This document shows, in pieces, positions 16,581 through 25,604 of a stretch of 64,000 nucleotides of DNA. The notes under the pieces are model-generated. The model saw nothing but the letters and a program-made list of their open reading frames with translations, was not told the DNA's origin and did no database searches. How positions within the stretch are numbered: the stretch's first letter is position 1; each line of letters starts with the position of its first letter. The stretch spans positions 310,001-374,000 of the forward strand of contig CAWEMY010000017.1 of the NCBI GenBank assembly GCA_963810305.1. The letters run 5' to 3'. The stretch comes from JACDCA01 sp963810305 (GTDB lineage Bacteria; Acidobacteriota; Vicinamibacteria; Vicinamibacterales; 2-12-FULL-66-21). The position numbers were made by a program, and so were the translations under genes.

Positions 16581-17771
16581 CTACAGCGGCAGGTCGATGG
16601 TGAAGCGGGCGCCGCCCTGGGTTCGGGTGGACGCCTGGATGCTGCCGCCGTGCTCCTGGACGATGCCGTAGACGATCGCAAGGCCGAGCCCGGTCCCTTT
16701 CCCGACCTCCTTCGTCGTGAAGAAAGGATCGAAGATTCGCGGCAGGGCGTCAGGAGCGATCCCAGGGCCGTCATCCTCCACAGTGATGATCGCCCGCCCG
16801 TTCTGTGCCGAGGCAGTGATGGTGACCCGTCCGGCGCGTCCACTGTCGGCAATCGCCTGTTCGGCGTTGATGACGAGGTTGAGGAGCGCCTGCTGGAGGA
16901 GTTCGGCGTCTCCCGCAACGCAGAGGCTGGACGGCTCGGCATTCGAGACGATCTGGACGCCCGACTTCGGCAGCGCTGCCTCGCGAATCGCAATTACTCC
17001 GGCGACCAGCGCGTCGACATCGACCGGCTTGCGAGTGGCGCGACGAGACCCGCCGAACACGAGCAGGTTGTTGACGATCTTCGCGGCACGATCGGCGTCG
17101 TGATAGATGCGTTTCAACTCGGCGCGATGCGGCGTCGGCTCCTTCGATTCGATCATCAACTCCAGATGACCGAGGACGCTCTGCAGGGGATTGTTCATTT
17201 CGTGCGCGATGCCGGCAATGAACTGGCCGAGCGACGCCAGCTTTTCGGACTGCAGCAGGCGCGCCTGCTGCCGGATCAATTCGTCGAGGACGACGACGCC
17301 CTCGACCGCGATCGAGAGCTGACGCGCCAAATCCGTCGACAGATCTACCAGCTGTTCATCGTCCACATGGCGCGGCGGACCGTCGATCACGAGAGTGCCG
17401 AGCGCACGCCGCCTACCCCTGAGAGGCGCGACGAGCAGGCGTGAGGCTCCGGTTCCCGTGACTTGCACGCCTTCCTGGCGCAGGCCGCGCGCAATCGGAC
17501 TGTCTTCCGACGTGGGAATGCGCTCCTGGCCGGCGTCATGGCCCGAATCAGACGAGCCGGTCAGGCTCAATGAATGCGTGCGCCGATCGTGCAGCCACAC
17601 AGACGTCCGATCGGCGCCAAACAGACAGTTCACCTCGCGCGCCAGGGCTTCGAGGCCCGTATCGAGCGCCAGCCGGGCCGAAACCCCGCGCGAAAACACG
17701 AGCAGCGCCTCTTGAAGCCTCTTCCGGAGCGCCAGTTCCCGCGTCACGCGGTCCAAGAGGGTGGTATCCAT
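16581..17771 (-). CDS. GAF-domain histidine kinase
   Basis: The roughly 397-residue protein begins with a helical segment and a GAF domain (LARDTGLEALAREVNCLFGADRTSVWLHD-like region to VDLSTDLARQLSIAVEG). The kinase core follows: coiled linker LLQSEKLASLGQFI, phosphorylated His in AGIAHEMNNPLQSVLGH, N box NLVINAEQAI, G1 VEDDGPGIAPD, F box IFDPFFTTKE and G2 GTGLGLAIV. No membrane segments are seen. ATG 17771 is chosen because longer starts would overlap the divergent sigma-factor gene. It probably phosphorylates the HTH-receiver protein encoded downstream. Confidence 0.9.
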   Translation of the reverse strand: MDTTLLDRVTRELALRKRLQEALLVFSRGVSARLALDTGLEALAREVNCLFGADRTSVWLHDRRTHSLSLTGSSDSGHDAGQERIPTSEDSPIARGLRQEGVQVTGTGASRLLVAPLRGRRRALGTLVIDGPPRHVDDEQLVDLSTDLARQLSIAVEGVVVLDELIRQQARLLQSEKLASLGQFIAGIAHEMNNPLQSVLGHLELMIESKEPTPHRAELKRIYHDADRAAKIVNNLLVFGGSRRATRKPVDVDALVAGVIAIREAALPKSGVQIVSNAEPSSLCVAGDAELLQQALLNLVINAEQAIADSGRAGRVTITASAQNGRAIITVEDDGPGIAPDALPRIFDPFFTTKEVGKGTGLGLAIVYGIVQEHGGSIQASTRTQGGARFTIDLPL

Positions 17772-17880
17772 TAATTGAAGGCAAGGCATTCTAAAATGTT
17801 GATAGACAAAAGGAAAACCGGGTACCGACGGGCGCCAAGCTACGGGGGAGGGGCCGACGTCTAAACCTAACGACAACGGC

Positions 17881-18465
17881 ATGGCGTCGTCAGACGAAGA
17901 GCTGGTCGCCCGCTCCATGGGAGGCGATCTGGACAGCTTCAACCAGCTCGTTTTGCGCTGGGAGCGCCCGATCTATGCCCTCGCGTACCGCGTTATCGGC
18001 CGGGAAGAGGACGCGCGCGATGTCGCCCAGGAAACCTTCCTCCGCGCCTTCCGCGCCCTCAGCGGCTTCAAAGGCCAGGCGAAGTTTTCGTCCTGGCTCT
18101 ACCGGATCACGCTTAACCTGTGCCGGGACTGGATCCGGAAGGAGAAGCGGACGCCGGTTTCGCAGGCGCCCGAAGGGATCGATATCATCGAGCTGGCGGG
18201 CGAAGGGACGCCGGCGGAGTCGATTGAGCAGCTCGTCGGGCGAAAGGAGCTTGGACGCGCCGTGAGCAAGGCCATGGCCATGCTGCCTGAAGAACAACGG
18301 ACGGCGATCATCCTGAAGGAGTACCACGGCCTCACGTTTCAGGAGATCGCCGACATGCTGGATTGTCCGCTGAGCACCGTGAAGACTCGCCTTTACCAGG
18401 GGCTGAGTGTGGTGCGAAAGCAGTTGGAAGACGCCGGAGTAAAACCGGATTCTCTGGGTAAGTGA
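17881..18465 (+). CDS. ECF RNA polymerase sigma factor (RpoE/SigW-like)
   Basis: A 194-residue sigma-70 family factor with only regions 2 and 4. Region 2 is LVLRWERPIYALAYRVIGREEDARDVAQETFLRAFRAL with the RITLNLCRDWIRK end. Region 4 is LPEEQRTAIILKEYHGLTFQEIADMLDCPLSTVKTRLYQGL. The GTG/ATG start of the anti-sigma gene follows at once. It likely controls its own operon and envelope genes. It is divergent from the GAF kinase, with about 110 bases of shared promoter region. Confidence 0.94.
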   Translation: MASSDEELVARSMGGDLDSFNQLVLRWERPIYALAYRVIGREEDARDVAQETFLRAFRALSGFKGQAKFSSWLYRITLNLCRDWIRKEKRTPVSQAPEGIDIIELAGEGTPAESIEQLVGRKELGRAVSKAMAMLPEEQRTAIILKEYHGLTFQEIADMLDCPLSTVKTRLYQGLSVVRKQLEDAGVKPDSLGK

Positions 18466-19250
18466 CACACGGGGCAACCGAACATATGTGTAACAGCAGT
18501 GAACTGATCGTCGGGTATTTGTACGACGAGCTCGAGGACAACGAGCGTCGATCGTTCGATGCGCATCTCTCAGTGTGCGAGGAATGCCGCAGCGAAGTCG
18601 CCGGGCTGAAAGCGACGCGCAGTCAGCTCTCACTCTGGGCGCCGCCGCAACCGGAGTTCGCCTTCCGCATCGTCCGCGACCACGCGCCCGCGAAGGTGCT
18701 GCCGATGCGCTCGCGCTGGAAGCCCGCACTCGGGCTCGCGGCTGCGGCCGTGCTCGTGCTCGCGGTTGCCAGCGCCATCGCGAACCTCGAAGTGAAGTAC
18801 GACGCGAATGGGCTTGTGGTGCGAACAGGCTGGGCGCGCAGCGACGGCGACACCGCGCAGAACGGTCCGAGCGCACGCCCCGCGAGCGTCGGGTTACAGC
18901 CGGCAAGCTCTGAGTTCCAGACGCTCGACCGACGGCTCAGGGATCTTGAAGTCGCGGCAGCGTCGCAGACTTCAGCAGGCGGCGTCCAGACCGCATCCGC
19001 GCGAATGGATGACGCGGAGATGTTACGGCGGGTACGGCAGATCGTCGGCGAGGCGGAGTCGCGACAGCAGACAGTGGTGGCGCAACAGCTGCTGCAGGTC
19101 GTGAGGGACTTCGATCGCCAGCGGGCGACAGACCTTACCGCGATTCAGCAGGGGCTAGGCACCTACCAGGGATTGACCAACGCAGAGATCGCGCAGCAGC
19201 GCGACATGCTCAACCAGCTATATCGCGTCGCGGCGCGTCAGGAAAAGTAG
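18462..19250 (+). CDS. Zinc-binding anti-sigma factor (ZAS-like) with one membrane segment
   Basis: An N-terminal anti-sigma domain carries the HxxxCxxC zinc motif (FDAHLSVCEECRSEV). A membrane helix follows (PALGLAAAAVLVLAVASAIANL, about residues 85-107), then a periplasmic region with a coiled-coil stretch (FQTLDRRLRDLEVAAASQ; RQIVGEAESRQQTVVAQQLLQVVRDF). It should hold the upstream sigma factor at the inner membrane. A GTG at 18462 overlaps the sigma stop, whereas ATG 18486 starts nearer the conserved domain; I cannot separate them. The stop is unaffected. Confidence 0.87.
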   Translation: MTHGATEHMCNSSELIVGYLYDELEDNERRSFDAHLSVCEECRSEVAGLKATRSQLSLWAPPQPEFAFRIVRDHAPAKVLPMRSRWKPALGLAAAAVLVLAVASAIANLEVKYDANGLVVRTGWARSDGDTAQNGPSARPASVGLQPASSEFQTLDRRLRDLEVAAASQTSAGGVQTASARMDDAEMLRRVRQIVGEAESRQQTVVAQQLLQVVRDFDRQRATDLTAIQQGLGTYQGLTNAEIAQQRDMLNQLYRVAARQEK

Positions 19251-19258
19251 GAGCAGGT

Positions 19259-20017
19259 ATGAACGTCTTCAGGCCAGCCGGTTTCTTCCTCGTTCTAGTG
19301 CTCGGCGCAACGAATGTCGTATCAGCGCAGCAGGCACAGAATCCTCCTCCTCCCACCCCTCCTCCGGCGCAGATACCCGTTGTCGTGCCGACGACACCCG
19401 CTCCGTCGGCCGACGCGGCAATTGTCCCCACTGCGCTTTCGGTAACCGAGCTCCGGCGTCGTCGCGAGGCGATCGACGCGATGGAAGGCGTGCTCCCCAC
19501 CAAGGTCAAAGCCGCGGGCAAGGACACGATGCGCGAAATGGAGGCCGTGCAGCAAGGGGCCGTGAACCTGCTCACGAACAGCAATCCACGCGCGCGCGGA
19601 TTTCATCTCGAGGGGTACGGCGTATTCTTCTACGTCGAGATCCCCGGCGTGCGCGCGAGCGTGGCCTCTGCATTCGAACAGATACAGCGAAGCAGGCAAC
19701 CTGTCCCGGAGCGAGGCGCCGCCACTCGTACCGCCGAGAACGCGACCCCCCTCCCATTCGATGCAAACGCGTCGTATACACAGGCAGTCAAACGTCAGCT
19801 GGTCGATGCGATGCTGGATTACAGCCAGCCGCTCGACCTGCGCCCGAACGAATGGCTCACCGTTGCGGCGCGCGATGGCGACGAACCGATTCCGAACGCG
19901 ATCTACGAATCGATCACGATGGTAGTGCGCGCCCGAGGGTCCGACCTCGCCGACTTCCGTGCCGGCCGCCTGACTCGGGAAGAGATGCTCAAGCGCGTTG
20001 AGGTCCGAGGGTTCTAA
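19259..20017 (+). CDS. Exported protein of unknown function in the sigma-factor operon
   Basis: A 252-residue product with a signal peptide (VLVLGATNVVSAQQ) and a Pro-rich mature start. The body has no domain I recognise. It contains charged alpha-helical stretches (ELRRRREAIDAMEGVLPTKVKAAG) and a segment that looks like a globular beta fold (RGFHLEGYGVFFYVEIPGVR). An AGGAG sequence lies 6 bases before ATG 19259, only 9 bases after the anti-sigma gene, so it is in the same operon. It is probably an envelope protein under the ECF regulon. Confidence 0.7.
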   Translation: MNVFRPAGFFLVLVLGATNVVSAQQAQNPPPPTPPPAQIPVVVPTTPAPSADAAIVPTALSVTELRRRREAIDAMEGVLPTKVKAAGKDTMREMEAVQQGAVNLLTNSNPRARGFHLEGYGVFFYVEIPGVRASVASAFEQIQRSRQPVPERGAATRTAENATPLPFDANASYTQAVKRQLVDAMLDYSQPLDLRPNEWLTVAARDGDEPIPNAIYESITMVVRARGSDLADFRAGRLTREEMLKRVEVRGF

Positions 20018-20038
20018 GGGCTGCTATACAATCCCTGA

Positions 20039-20530
20039 ATGTCCAGACGCGCCCGGACAGCCGGACGTTACAGCGTTCTCGTCCTGGCTCTCTCCGCGCT
20101 CCCGTCGTGCTCAACGCAGGTGGACCTGAAGCAAGCTCTTCAGGTCACCGACGTCATCACCGGTTGGTACGACTTCGGCGTGGTGGACGGCAAGAATAAA
20201 CTCGTCCCGAGCGTCACCTTCAAATTAACCAGGCCCACCGACGTCAAGCTCTCCAGCGTGTCGCTGAACGTGGTGTTCCGCAAGGACACCGGTGAGGAAC
20301 ACGACGACGTGTTCGTGCAGCGAGTGGATTTCGGCGACAACGGGCAGACCGAGCCGGTCAAGGTACGTGGCACGTCCGGATACACCGCGGAACCGCCGCA
20401 GTCGCGGGCGGATATGCTCAAGCACTCCAGCTTCCGCGATATGGACGCCGAGATCTTCGCGCGACAGAGCTCATCGCAGTGGGTCTCGCTCCACAAGGTG
20501 CGGGTCGCGCGCGAGTTGATCGCCCACTGA
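20039..20530 (+). CDS. Predicted lipoprotein in the sigma-factor operon
   Basis: A 163-residue protein with signal peptide and lipobox (LSALPSCS, Cys near residue 23). The mature part appears to be a beta-sandwich (VTFKLTRPTDVKLSSVSLNVVFRKDTGEE), which may be of the FxLYD or DUF-type conserved beta fold. I do not recognise a named family. It follows the previous exported gene by 21 bases in the ECF operon. Confidence 0.65.
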   Translation: MSRRARTAGRYSVLVLALSALPSCSTQVDLKQALQVTDVITGWYDFGVVDGKNKLVPSVTFKLTRPTDVKLSSVSLNVVFRKDTGEEHDDVFVQRVDFGDNGQTEPVKVRGTSGYTAEPPQSRADMLKHSSFRDMDAEIFARQSSSQWVSLHKVRVARELIAH

Positions 20531-20541
20531 CGCAGCCCCGA

Positions 20542-21968
20542 GTGCCGCCTCACACCAGTCCAGCAACCGGCGGCCGCGAAACGTCCGGTCTCGAGCGGCG
20601 GCTCGGGCCATACGACGCTGCCGCTATCATCGTGTCCAACGTGATCGGCGGAGGCATTCTCTTCACGCCACCGCAGGTGGCCGCGGCGGTCCCTCATCCG
20701 TGGTTATTCCTGAGCGTGTGGATCGCGGGGGCCTCCTCGCGTTTGCCGGCGCGATGGCCTACGCGGAGCTGGCCGCACTGCGGCCGCGCGCGGGAGGGGA
20801 ATACGTCTATCTACGGGCCGCGTATGGACGTCTGATGGCGTTCCTGACCGGCTGGACGTCGTTCGTCGCCGGCTTCTCGGGTGCGATTGCCGCCAGCGCG
20901 GTGGTGCTCGCGTTCTACGTCGGCCGATTCGTCCCCGCCGCGGCGGACTCTACGCCGATCTTCACGATCCCGCTGCCGTTCGTGCCGCTCGTGTTCTCGC
21001 GGCAGGCCGGCGTGGCGCTGGCCGCCATCGGCCTGATGTCCTGGATCCACCTGCGCGGTGTTGGTCCCGGACGGTTCGTCGGCAACCTGCTCGCGGGACT
21101 GAAGGTGTCGGCGCTGCTGATCTTCATCGCGCTCGGCCTCACGATCGGCGTAGGGTCTGGTGCGAATCTGCAGCAGGCGGCCGGCAGTGTCCCGCCGGCA
21201 GCATGGCTGCTTGCCCTGATCCCGGTGATGTTCACCTATTCGGGCTGGAACGCGGCGTCGTACGTCGCGGAGGAAATCAAGGATCCAGGCAGGAACGTTC
21301 CGAAAGCGCTGGCGCTCGGAACGCTGGCGGTCATCGCGATCTATCTGCTGTTGAACGTCCTGTATCTCTACGTGATGCCGGTAGGGCAGCTGGCGCAGGT
21401 CAAGGGCAGCGTCCTCGACATCATCGCCGACCGGCTCCTCGGCACGCGCGCCGGCGATGTCATGGGGCTCGTCTCGATCATCAGTCTCGCCGCAAGTATT
21501 TCTGCGATGGTGTTCGCCGGCCCGCGGGTGTATTACGCGATGGCTCGTGACGGTCTCTTTGTTCGGCCGGCGTCACGTATTCACCCGAGATACCGGACGC
21601 CCGCTATTGCGATCGGCGCGCAAGCGCTGTGGAGCTGCCTGCTCGTCCTGTCGGGCAGCGCAACCACGCTGACCACTTACACGGGTTTCGCCGTCGTGTT
21701 GTTTGCCGGGATTGCCGTCAGCACGCTGTTCGTTCTGCGGCACCGCGAGCCATCCGCCGCGCGTCCCTTCCGCGCCTGGGGATATCCGATCGCGCCTGCG
21801 ATCTTCACCCTGGCGATGGCCGCGATCGTGGCAAACGCGCTGTGGACGGACCTGATCCGCCCGATGATGTACGGCGACCAGTGGGGCCCTGCTGCGGCGG
21901 GTCTGATCGTGATCGCCGCCGGTCTGCCGGTCTACTTCCTGCTGCGGTCGCGCGCCAGCAACGCGTAG
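20542..21968 (+). CDS. APC-family amino-acid permease (one frameshift)
   Basis: A polytopic transporter of the amino acid-polyamine-organocation superfamily. The first helix motif (DAAAIIVSNVIGGGILFTPPQVAAAV) and FAGAMAYAELAALRPRAGGEYVYLR, FLTGWTSFVAGFSG and later helices are characteristic. The frame changes inside a GGGGG run near 20728-20732; restoring one G links VWIAGG to LLAFAGAMAY. About 475 residues and twelve predicted helices result. The start is likely GTG 20542, just after the lipoprotein stop. The substrate cannot be told. Confidence 0.88.
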
Positions 21969-22306
21969 AGCGACAGCAGCGCGAGCGCGCCGTCGCTCGC
22001 CGCAAACAGCAAAAACGATTTCGGCGATCCCCTGAACCAGTAATCGAGAAGAAACGCGGCCGCGCCACCGCCTTTGAGTAAAGGTCCCATCACCCAGAGG
22101 TAGCCGCGGTATCGCTCCGGATCCCGCCACGGCAGGTAATAGCCGGCGCCGATGCACAGCAGGAAGAGTGCGTTGAGGTCGGAGAAGATCGGCGGGGTTG
22201 CGGGTGCGACGCCGAAGAACGATGCGAACCAGGCTGAAGCGAAAAGTAAAATGGCCCCTACGACAGCGTCGTAGAGGCCACAGATTGCGGCGACGAGTCG
22301 AAGCAT
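21932..22306 (-). CDS. Small integral membrane protein
   Basis: About 124 residues with three or four predicted helices (AAICGLYDAVVGAILLFASAWF, ALFLLCIGAGYYLP, SFLLFAASDGALALLSLYALL). ATG 22306 begins the hydrophobic sequence; an upstream frame to 22426 runs through a hairpin cluster and is unlikely coding. I do not recognise a family. It overlaps the convergent permease 3' end by 37 bases. Confidence 0.6.
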   Translation of the reverse strand: MLRLVAAICGLYDAVVGAILLFASAWFASFFGVAPATPPIFSDLNALFLLCIGAGYYLPWRDPERYRGYLWVMGPLLKGGGAAAFLLDYWFRGSPKSFLLFAASDGALALLSLYALLARDRSRK

Positions 22307-22309
22307 ACT

Positions 22310-22459
22310 TAGTCCGTCATGCGGCTCGACACGAAAATTATGTACTCGTTGCGGCGAGCCGCACACCGGACTAGGCGCGCACGGCGCGCCTGCGAGGGAG
22401 CGGCGCGGGGCATGGGGACCCCGCAAGCGACCGCGCCGGGGTCCGGGGCGGAGCCCCGG
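22310..22459. repeat. Cluster of three or four GC-rich inverted repeats
   Basis: Imperfect 19-bp arms at 22310-22328 and 22355-22373 (16 of 19 paired), a perfect GGCGCGC-ACG-GCGCGCC at 22374-22390, a GGCGCGGGG... hairpin at about 22401-22438 and a CCGGGGTCC...GAGCCCCGG hairpin at 22436-22459. They fill the space between the PEGA gene and the membrane protein gene and could end the PEGA transcript or reduce read-through. Confidence 0.65.
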
Positions 22460-22460
22460 T

Positions 22461-23438
22461 CTACTTGATGCGTTTCATTTCGCCCTTGTAGGTGACCGTC
22501 TCACCCGGCGCGACCATCACGTCGAACGACACCGTCTCGTAGCCGGTGGCGCGGATCTCGACGCGGTGCGCACCGGCTTCGATCGACAGCCGCTGCAGGA
22601 CGCCGTCGAAGCTGTCTACTTCACCGACGTAATAGCCGTCCACATAAACCTGACCCTCGGCCGGCTTCACCTTCAGGCGGAGCTGACCAACCGGGCCCGT
22701 CTGCCCGTAACCCTCGTAGCGCGAGCGGCCGTAGCTGTAATGACTGTAGCCGTATCCAGAATCGTACGGGGAGTAGTAGCTATAGCCGAACGGATCGTAG
22801 AACAAGCCGAGGCCGAATCCGTAGCCCGCGAACCACGGGCCGTAATAGCCGCCGTAGCCGTAGCGCGAACCGTATCCGTAGCCGTACCCGTAGAACGGAT
22901 CGTAGTACGGATAGAAGATCACATTGCCGTTGCCACCAACCGGAGGCCTCTCGCCTCTGACCGCGTAACCGACCGTCGTGCGCCCGTCACGAGGACGGCT
23001 GTAGACCGGCACCGCCCGTCGCGAATCCCCGGAGCTGGCGCCAGACTGCACCGAAGCTGTTCCCGAGGTGCGAGTCCCCGTTCTCGAACGGCTCTGATCA
23101 TCCGCAGAGGCGGCGCGTTCGTCGCGACGCTCCGGAGCGCTCCGCCTGGACCCGCCGTCCGACCGCGCGCGCGATCCGCCACCCGACGGCATGCTGGAGG
23201 CAGACCCGCCGCCGGACGAAGACGACCCTGACCGGGTTGAGGATCCGCCGGATCCGCCACTGGACGAAGATCCGCCGCCATCCCCGCCAGACGGACGCGA
23301 GCCCGCGCTCCCGGTCGCGGTGCCGGTCGCCGGGCGGGAGTCGGGACGTTCTTTCGACTGCTGCGCCGCCACGGCCGGACCTACGCTCAGCGAGAACGTC
23401 GCCGCCGCCGCCCACAAAGTCACTGCTCGACGAGTCAT
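22461..23438 (-). CDS. Exported PEGA-domain protein with Ser/Gly-rich and Tyr/Gly-rich regions
   Basis: A 325-residue protein with a signal peptide (ATFSLSVGPAVAAQQ). Residues about 25-130 are a low-complexity Ser/Gly/Arg region. The next section is rich in Tyr-Gly repeats (DPFYGYGYGYG...). The C-terminus is a PEGA domain (LRLKVKPAEGQVYVDGYYVGEVD...AGAHRVEIRATGYET...VAPGETVTYKGEM), a small beta fold common on surface proteins in Acidobacteriota and Planctomycetota. A GAGGAG sequence lies 9 bases before the ATG. It is likely a surface-exposed or cell-wall-associated protein. Confidence 0.85.
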   Translation of the reverse strand: MTRRAVTLWAAAATFSLSVGPAVAAQQSKERPDSRPATGTATGSAGSRPSGGDGGGSSSSGGSGGSSTRSGSSSSGGGSASSMPSGGGSRARSDGGSRRSAPERRDERAASADDQSRSRTGTRTSGTASVQSGASSGDSRRAVPVYSRPRDGRTTVGYAVRGERPPVGGNGNVIFYPYYDPFYGYGYGYGSRYGYGGYYGPWFAGYGFGLGLFYDPFGYSYYSPYDSGYGYSHYSYGRSRYEGYGQTGPVGQLRLKVKPAEGQVYVDGYYVGEVDSFDGVLQRLSIEAGAHRVEIRATGYETVSFDVMVAPGETVTYKGEMKRIK

Positions 23439-23463
23439 GGAATTTACTCCTCAGCGCCTGAGT

Positions 23464-23480
23464 TTCACCTTTATGGTGAA
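23464..23480. promoter_or_regulatory. Inverted repeat TTCACC-5-GGTGAA upstream of the PEGA gene
   Basis: A perfect 6-bp dyad 26 bases upstream of the PEGA start codon, in the region divergent from hslV. It could be an operator or a leader hairpin. The 250-base region (23439-23689) otherwise holds a palindromic repeat next to hslV; I see no clear promoter. Confidence 0.35.
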
Positions 23481-23642
23481 CCAAAGGCTGGAATTCTGCA
23501 AAACCCAAAAGCAATGGACCTGCCAGCGGTCGAGCTCGATAAGACACGCAGAATCATCAATTTAGGCGCCGAACTGTCCTGCGCCGAGTGCAGAGGCGTC
23601 ACGCAACGCGGACATCACGGCTTTGATAAACTCGAAAATTGT

Positions 23643-23673
23643 CCCGCCTTCGCCAAAGGCTTCGGCGGGCAAG
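23643..23673. repeat. CGCCTTCGCCAAAGGCTTCGGCGG-type palindrome before hslV
   Basis: Arms CCCGCCTTCGCC / GGCTTCGGCGGG flank AAA, and the element ends 16 bases before the hslV ATG. A relative lies in the ABC-F gene at 14208-14237. The hairpin would sit in the hslV leader and may influence ribosome access. Confidence 0.8.
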
Positions 23674-23689
23674 CAGTCGCCAATCCGTA

Positions 23690-24217
23690 ATGATTCACGC
23701 CACAACCGTCCTTGCCGTGCGGCACCGCGACCAGACCGTCATGGCAAGTGACGGGCAGGTTACCTTCGGCAATACCGTCCTGAAGCAGTCGGCGAAGAAG
23801 ATCCGCCGGCTCTACAACGACAAGGTCCTCGCGGGATTCGCCGGATCGGCAGCCGATTCGTTTGCCTTGTTCTCGCGGTTCGAAGCGAAGCTCGAGCAGT
23901 ACCGCGGCAATCTGGAGCGCTCCGCCGTCGAACTCGCGAAGGACTGGCGAACCGATCGCATGCTTCGCAGGCTCGAGGCGATGCTCGTCGTCATGGACAC
24001 GAAGAACACCTATCTGCTCTCCGGCACAGGCGACCTGATCGAGCCCGATGATGGGATCATTGCGGTGGGGTCGGGTGGGCCGTACGCAATGGCGGCAGCC
24101 AAGGCCCTGGCGCAGCATACCGAACTCGATGCCCGTGCGATCGCGCAGGAAGCGATGACGATCGCCGGCACGATCTGCATCTACTCGAATCTGAATATCA
24201 CGCTTGAAAGTCTTTGA
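23690..24217 (+). CDS. hslV: ATP-dependent protease proteolytic subunit HslV
   Basis: HslV is the threonine protease core of the HslUV complex. The mature N-terminus with its catalytic Thr is TTVLAVRH, exposed after removal of MIHA. Conserved blocks are ASDGQVTFGNTVLK, KIRRLYNDKVLAGFAGS, FEAKLEQY, and IAVGSGGPYAMAAAKAL. ATG 23690 (175 residues) fits the family; earlier in-frame starts would read through the palindromic repeat. It ends 5 bases before hslU. Confidence 0.96.
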   Translation: MIHATTVLAVRHRDQTVMASDGQVTFGNTVLKQSAKKIRRLYNDKVLAGFAGSAADSFALFSRFEAKLEQYRGNLERSAVELAKDWRTDRMLRRLEAMLVVMDTKNTYLLSGTGDLIEPDDGIIAVGSGGPYAMAAAKALAQHTELDARAIAQEAMTIAGTICIYSNLNITLESL

Positions 24218-24221
24218 TCGG

Positions 24222-25604
24222 ATGGCTATTCCTCTTCCCGAAGCAACCTCCTCCTCGCTCGAGGCGCTGACACCCCGTCAGATCGTCGCGGAGCTGGACA
24301 AACATGTCGTCGGTCAGAAGCAGGCGAAGCGCGCGGTTGCGATCGCCCTGCGGAACCGGTCACGCCGCCAGAAGCTCGCGTCCGAACTGGCCGAAGAAAT
24401 CGCGCCAAAGAACATCCTCATGATCGGACCGACCGGCGTCGGCAAGACCGAAATTGCCCGGCGGCTTGCGAAGCTGGCGCAGTCTCCTTTCATCAAGGTT
24501 GAAGCGTCCAAGTTCACCGAGGTCGGCTACGTCGGCCGGGACGTCGAGTCGATGGTGCGCGACCTCGCGGAGATCGCCGTCGAGATGGTCCGCGAGGAGC
24601 GGCGAGCCGAGGTGCGCGAGAAGGCGCGCCAGGCGGCCGAGGAGCGCGTCCTGGATCTGCTGCTGCCGCCGCTGCCGGCGCAGAGCGAATATGACGATCA
24701 AGCCACCTCGATCCGCGAGCAGGCACTGCGGACGCGAGCGAAGCTGCGCGAGCAGCTGCGCGACGGCCGGCTCGATCACAAGAATCTCGAGATCGACGTC
24801 CGCGAGAAGTCATTTCCGTCGTTCGAGATCATCGCCGGTTCGTCGGTTGAAGAAGTCGATATCAACGTCAAGGACATGATGGGCGGGCTCTTCGCCGGCC
24901 GGACGAAGAAACGGAAGCTGCGCGTCCCCGAGGCGCTGGAGGTGCTCGCGCAGGAGGAAGAGGCGAAGCTGATCGACATGGAAACAGTGGCGCGCGCCGC
25001 CATCGACCGCGTCCAACAGGCGGGGATCATCTTCGTCGATGAGATCGACAAGGTTGCCGGTCGAGAAGGCGGGCAGGGTCCTGATGTCAGCCGCGAGGGT
25101 GTCCAGCGCGACATCCTCCCCATCGTCGAGGGGACGACGGTCAATACGAAATACGGGATGGTGAAGACCGATCACATCCTGTTCATTGCCGCCGGCGCCT
25201 TTCACGTGTCCAAACCGTCCGACCTGATTCCGGAACTTCAAGGGCGCTTCCCCATCCGGGTGGAGCTGGAAGCGCTGGTCCGGGACGATTTCATCCGCAT
25301 CCTCACCGAGCCGAAGAGTGCGCTGGTCAAGCAGTACACCGCGCTGCTGTCGACCGAAGGGATCACCCTGCGCTTCACGGAAAGCGCGATCGAGCGCATC
25401 GCCGACTTCGCGACGCTCGTCAACGACCGCACCGAAAACATTGGCGCACGCCGGCTTCACACGGTCATGGAGAAGCTGCTGGACGAGGTCTCGTTCGAAG
25501 CCCCAGACATGGATGCCAAGGAACTGACGATCGACGAGGCGTATGTCGACCGGATGCTGGCAGACATCGCGGGTAACGAAGACCTGTCGCGGTATATTCT
25601 GTGA
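24222..25604 (+). CDS. hslU: ATP-dependent unfoldase HslU
   Basis: AAA+ unfoldase that feeds HslV. It has LTPRQIVAELDKHVVGQKQAKRAVAIALRNR at the N-terminus, Walker A GPTGVGKTEIARRLA, KVEASKFTEVGYVGRDVESMVRDL, Walker B IIFVDEIDKVA, and the sensor region IGARRLHTVMEKLLDEVSFEAPD. The C-terminal tail that activates HslV ends in LSRYIL. The length is 460 residues. I prefer ATG 24222; a TTG at 24204 would overlap hslV. Confidence 0.96.
   Translation: MAIPLPEATSSSLEALTPRQIVAELDKHVVGQKQAKRAVAIALRNRSRRQKLASELAEEIAPKNILMIGPTGVGKTEIARRLAKLAQSPFIKVEASKFTEVGYVGRDVESMVRDLAEIAVEMVREERRAEVREKARQAAEERVLDLLLPPLPAQSEYDDQATSIREQALRTRAKLREQLRDGRLDHKNLEIDVREKSFPSFEIIAGSSVEEVDINVKDMMGGLFAGRTKKRKLRVPEALEVLAQEEEAKLIDMETVARAAIDRVQQAGIIFVDEIDKVAGREGGQGPDVSREGVQRDILPIVEGTTVNTKYGMVKTDHILFIAAGAFHVSKPSDLIPELQGRFPIRVELEALVRDDFIRILTEPKSALVKQYTALLSTEGITLRFTESAIERIADFATLVNDRTENIGARRLHTVMEKLLDEVSFEAPDMDAKELTIDEAYVDRMLADIAGNEDLSRYIL

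Noticed and set aside
19259..20530. Type of secreted toxin pair in the ECF operon
   Set aside because: No toxin or immunity motif is visible; the two proteins look like ordinary envelope proteins of unknown function.
22307..22426. N-terminal extension of the small membrane protein
   Set aside because: The extra 40 codons pass through strong inverted repeats and give a Pro/Arg-rich, non-hydrophobic sequence before the first helix.
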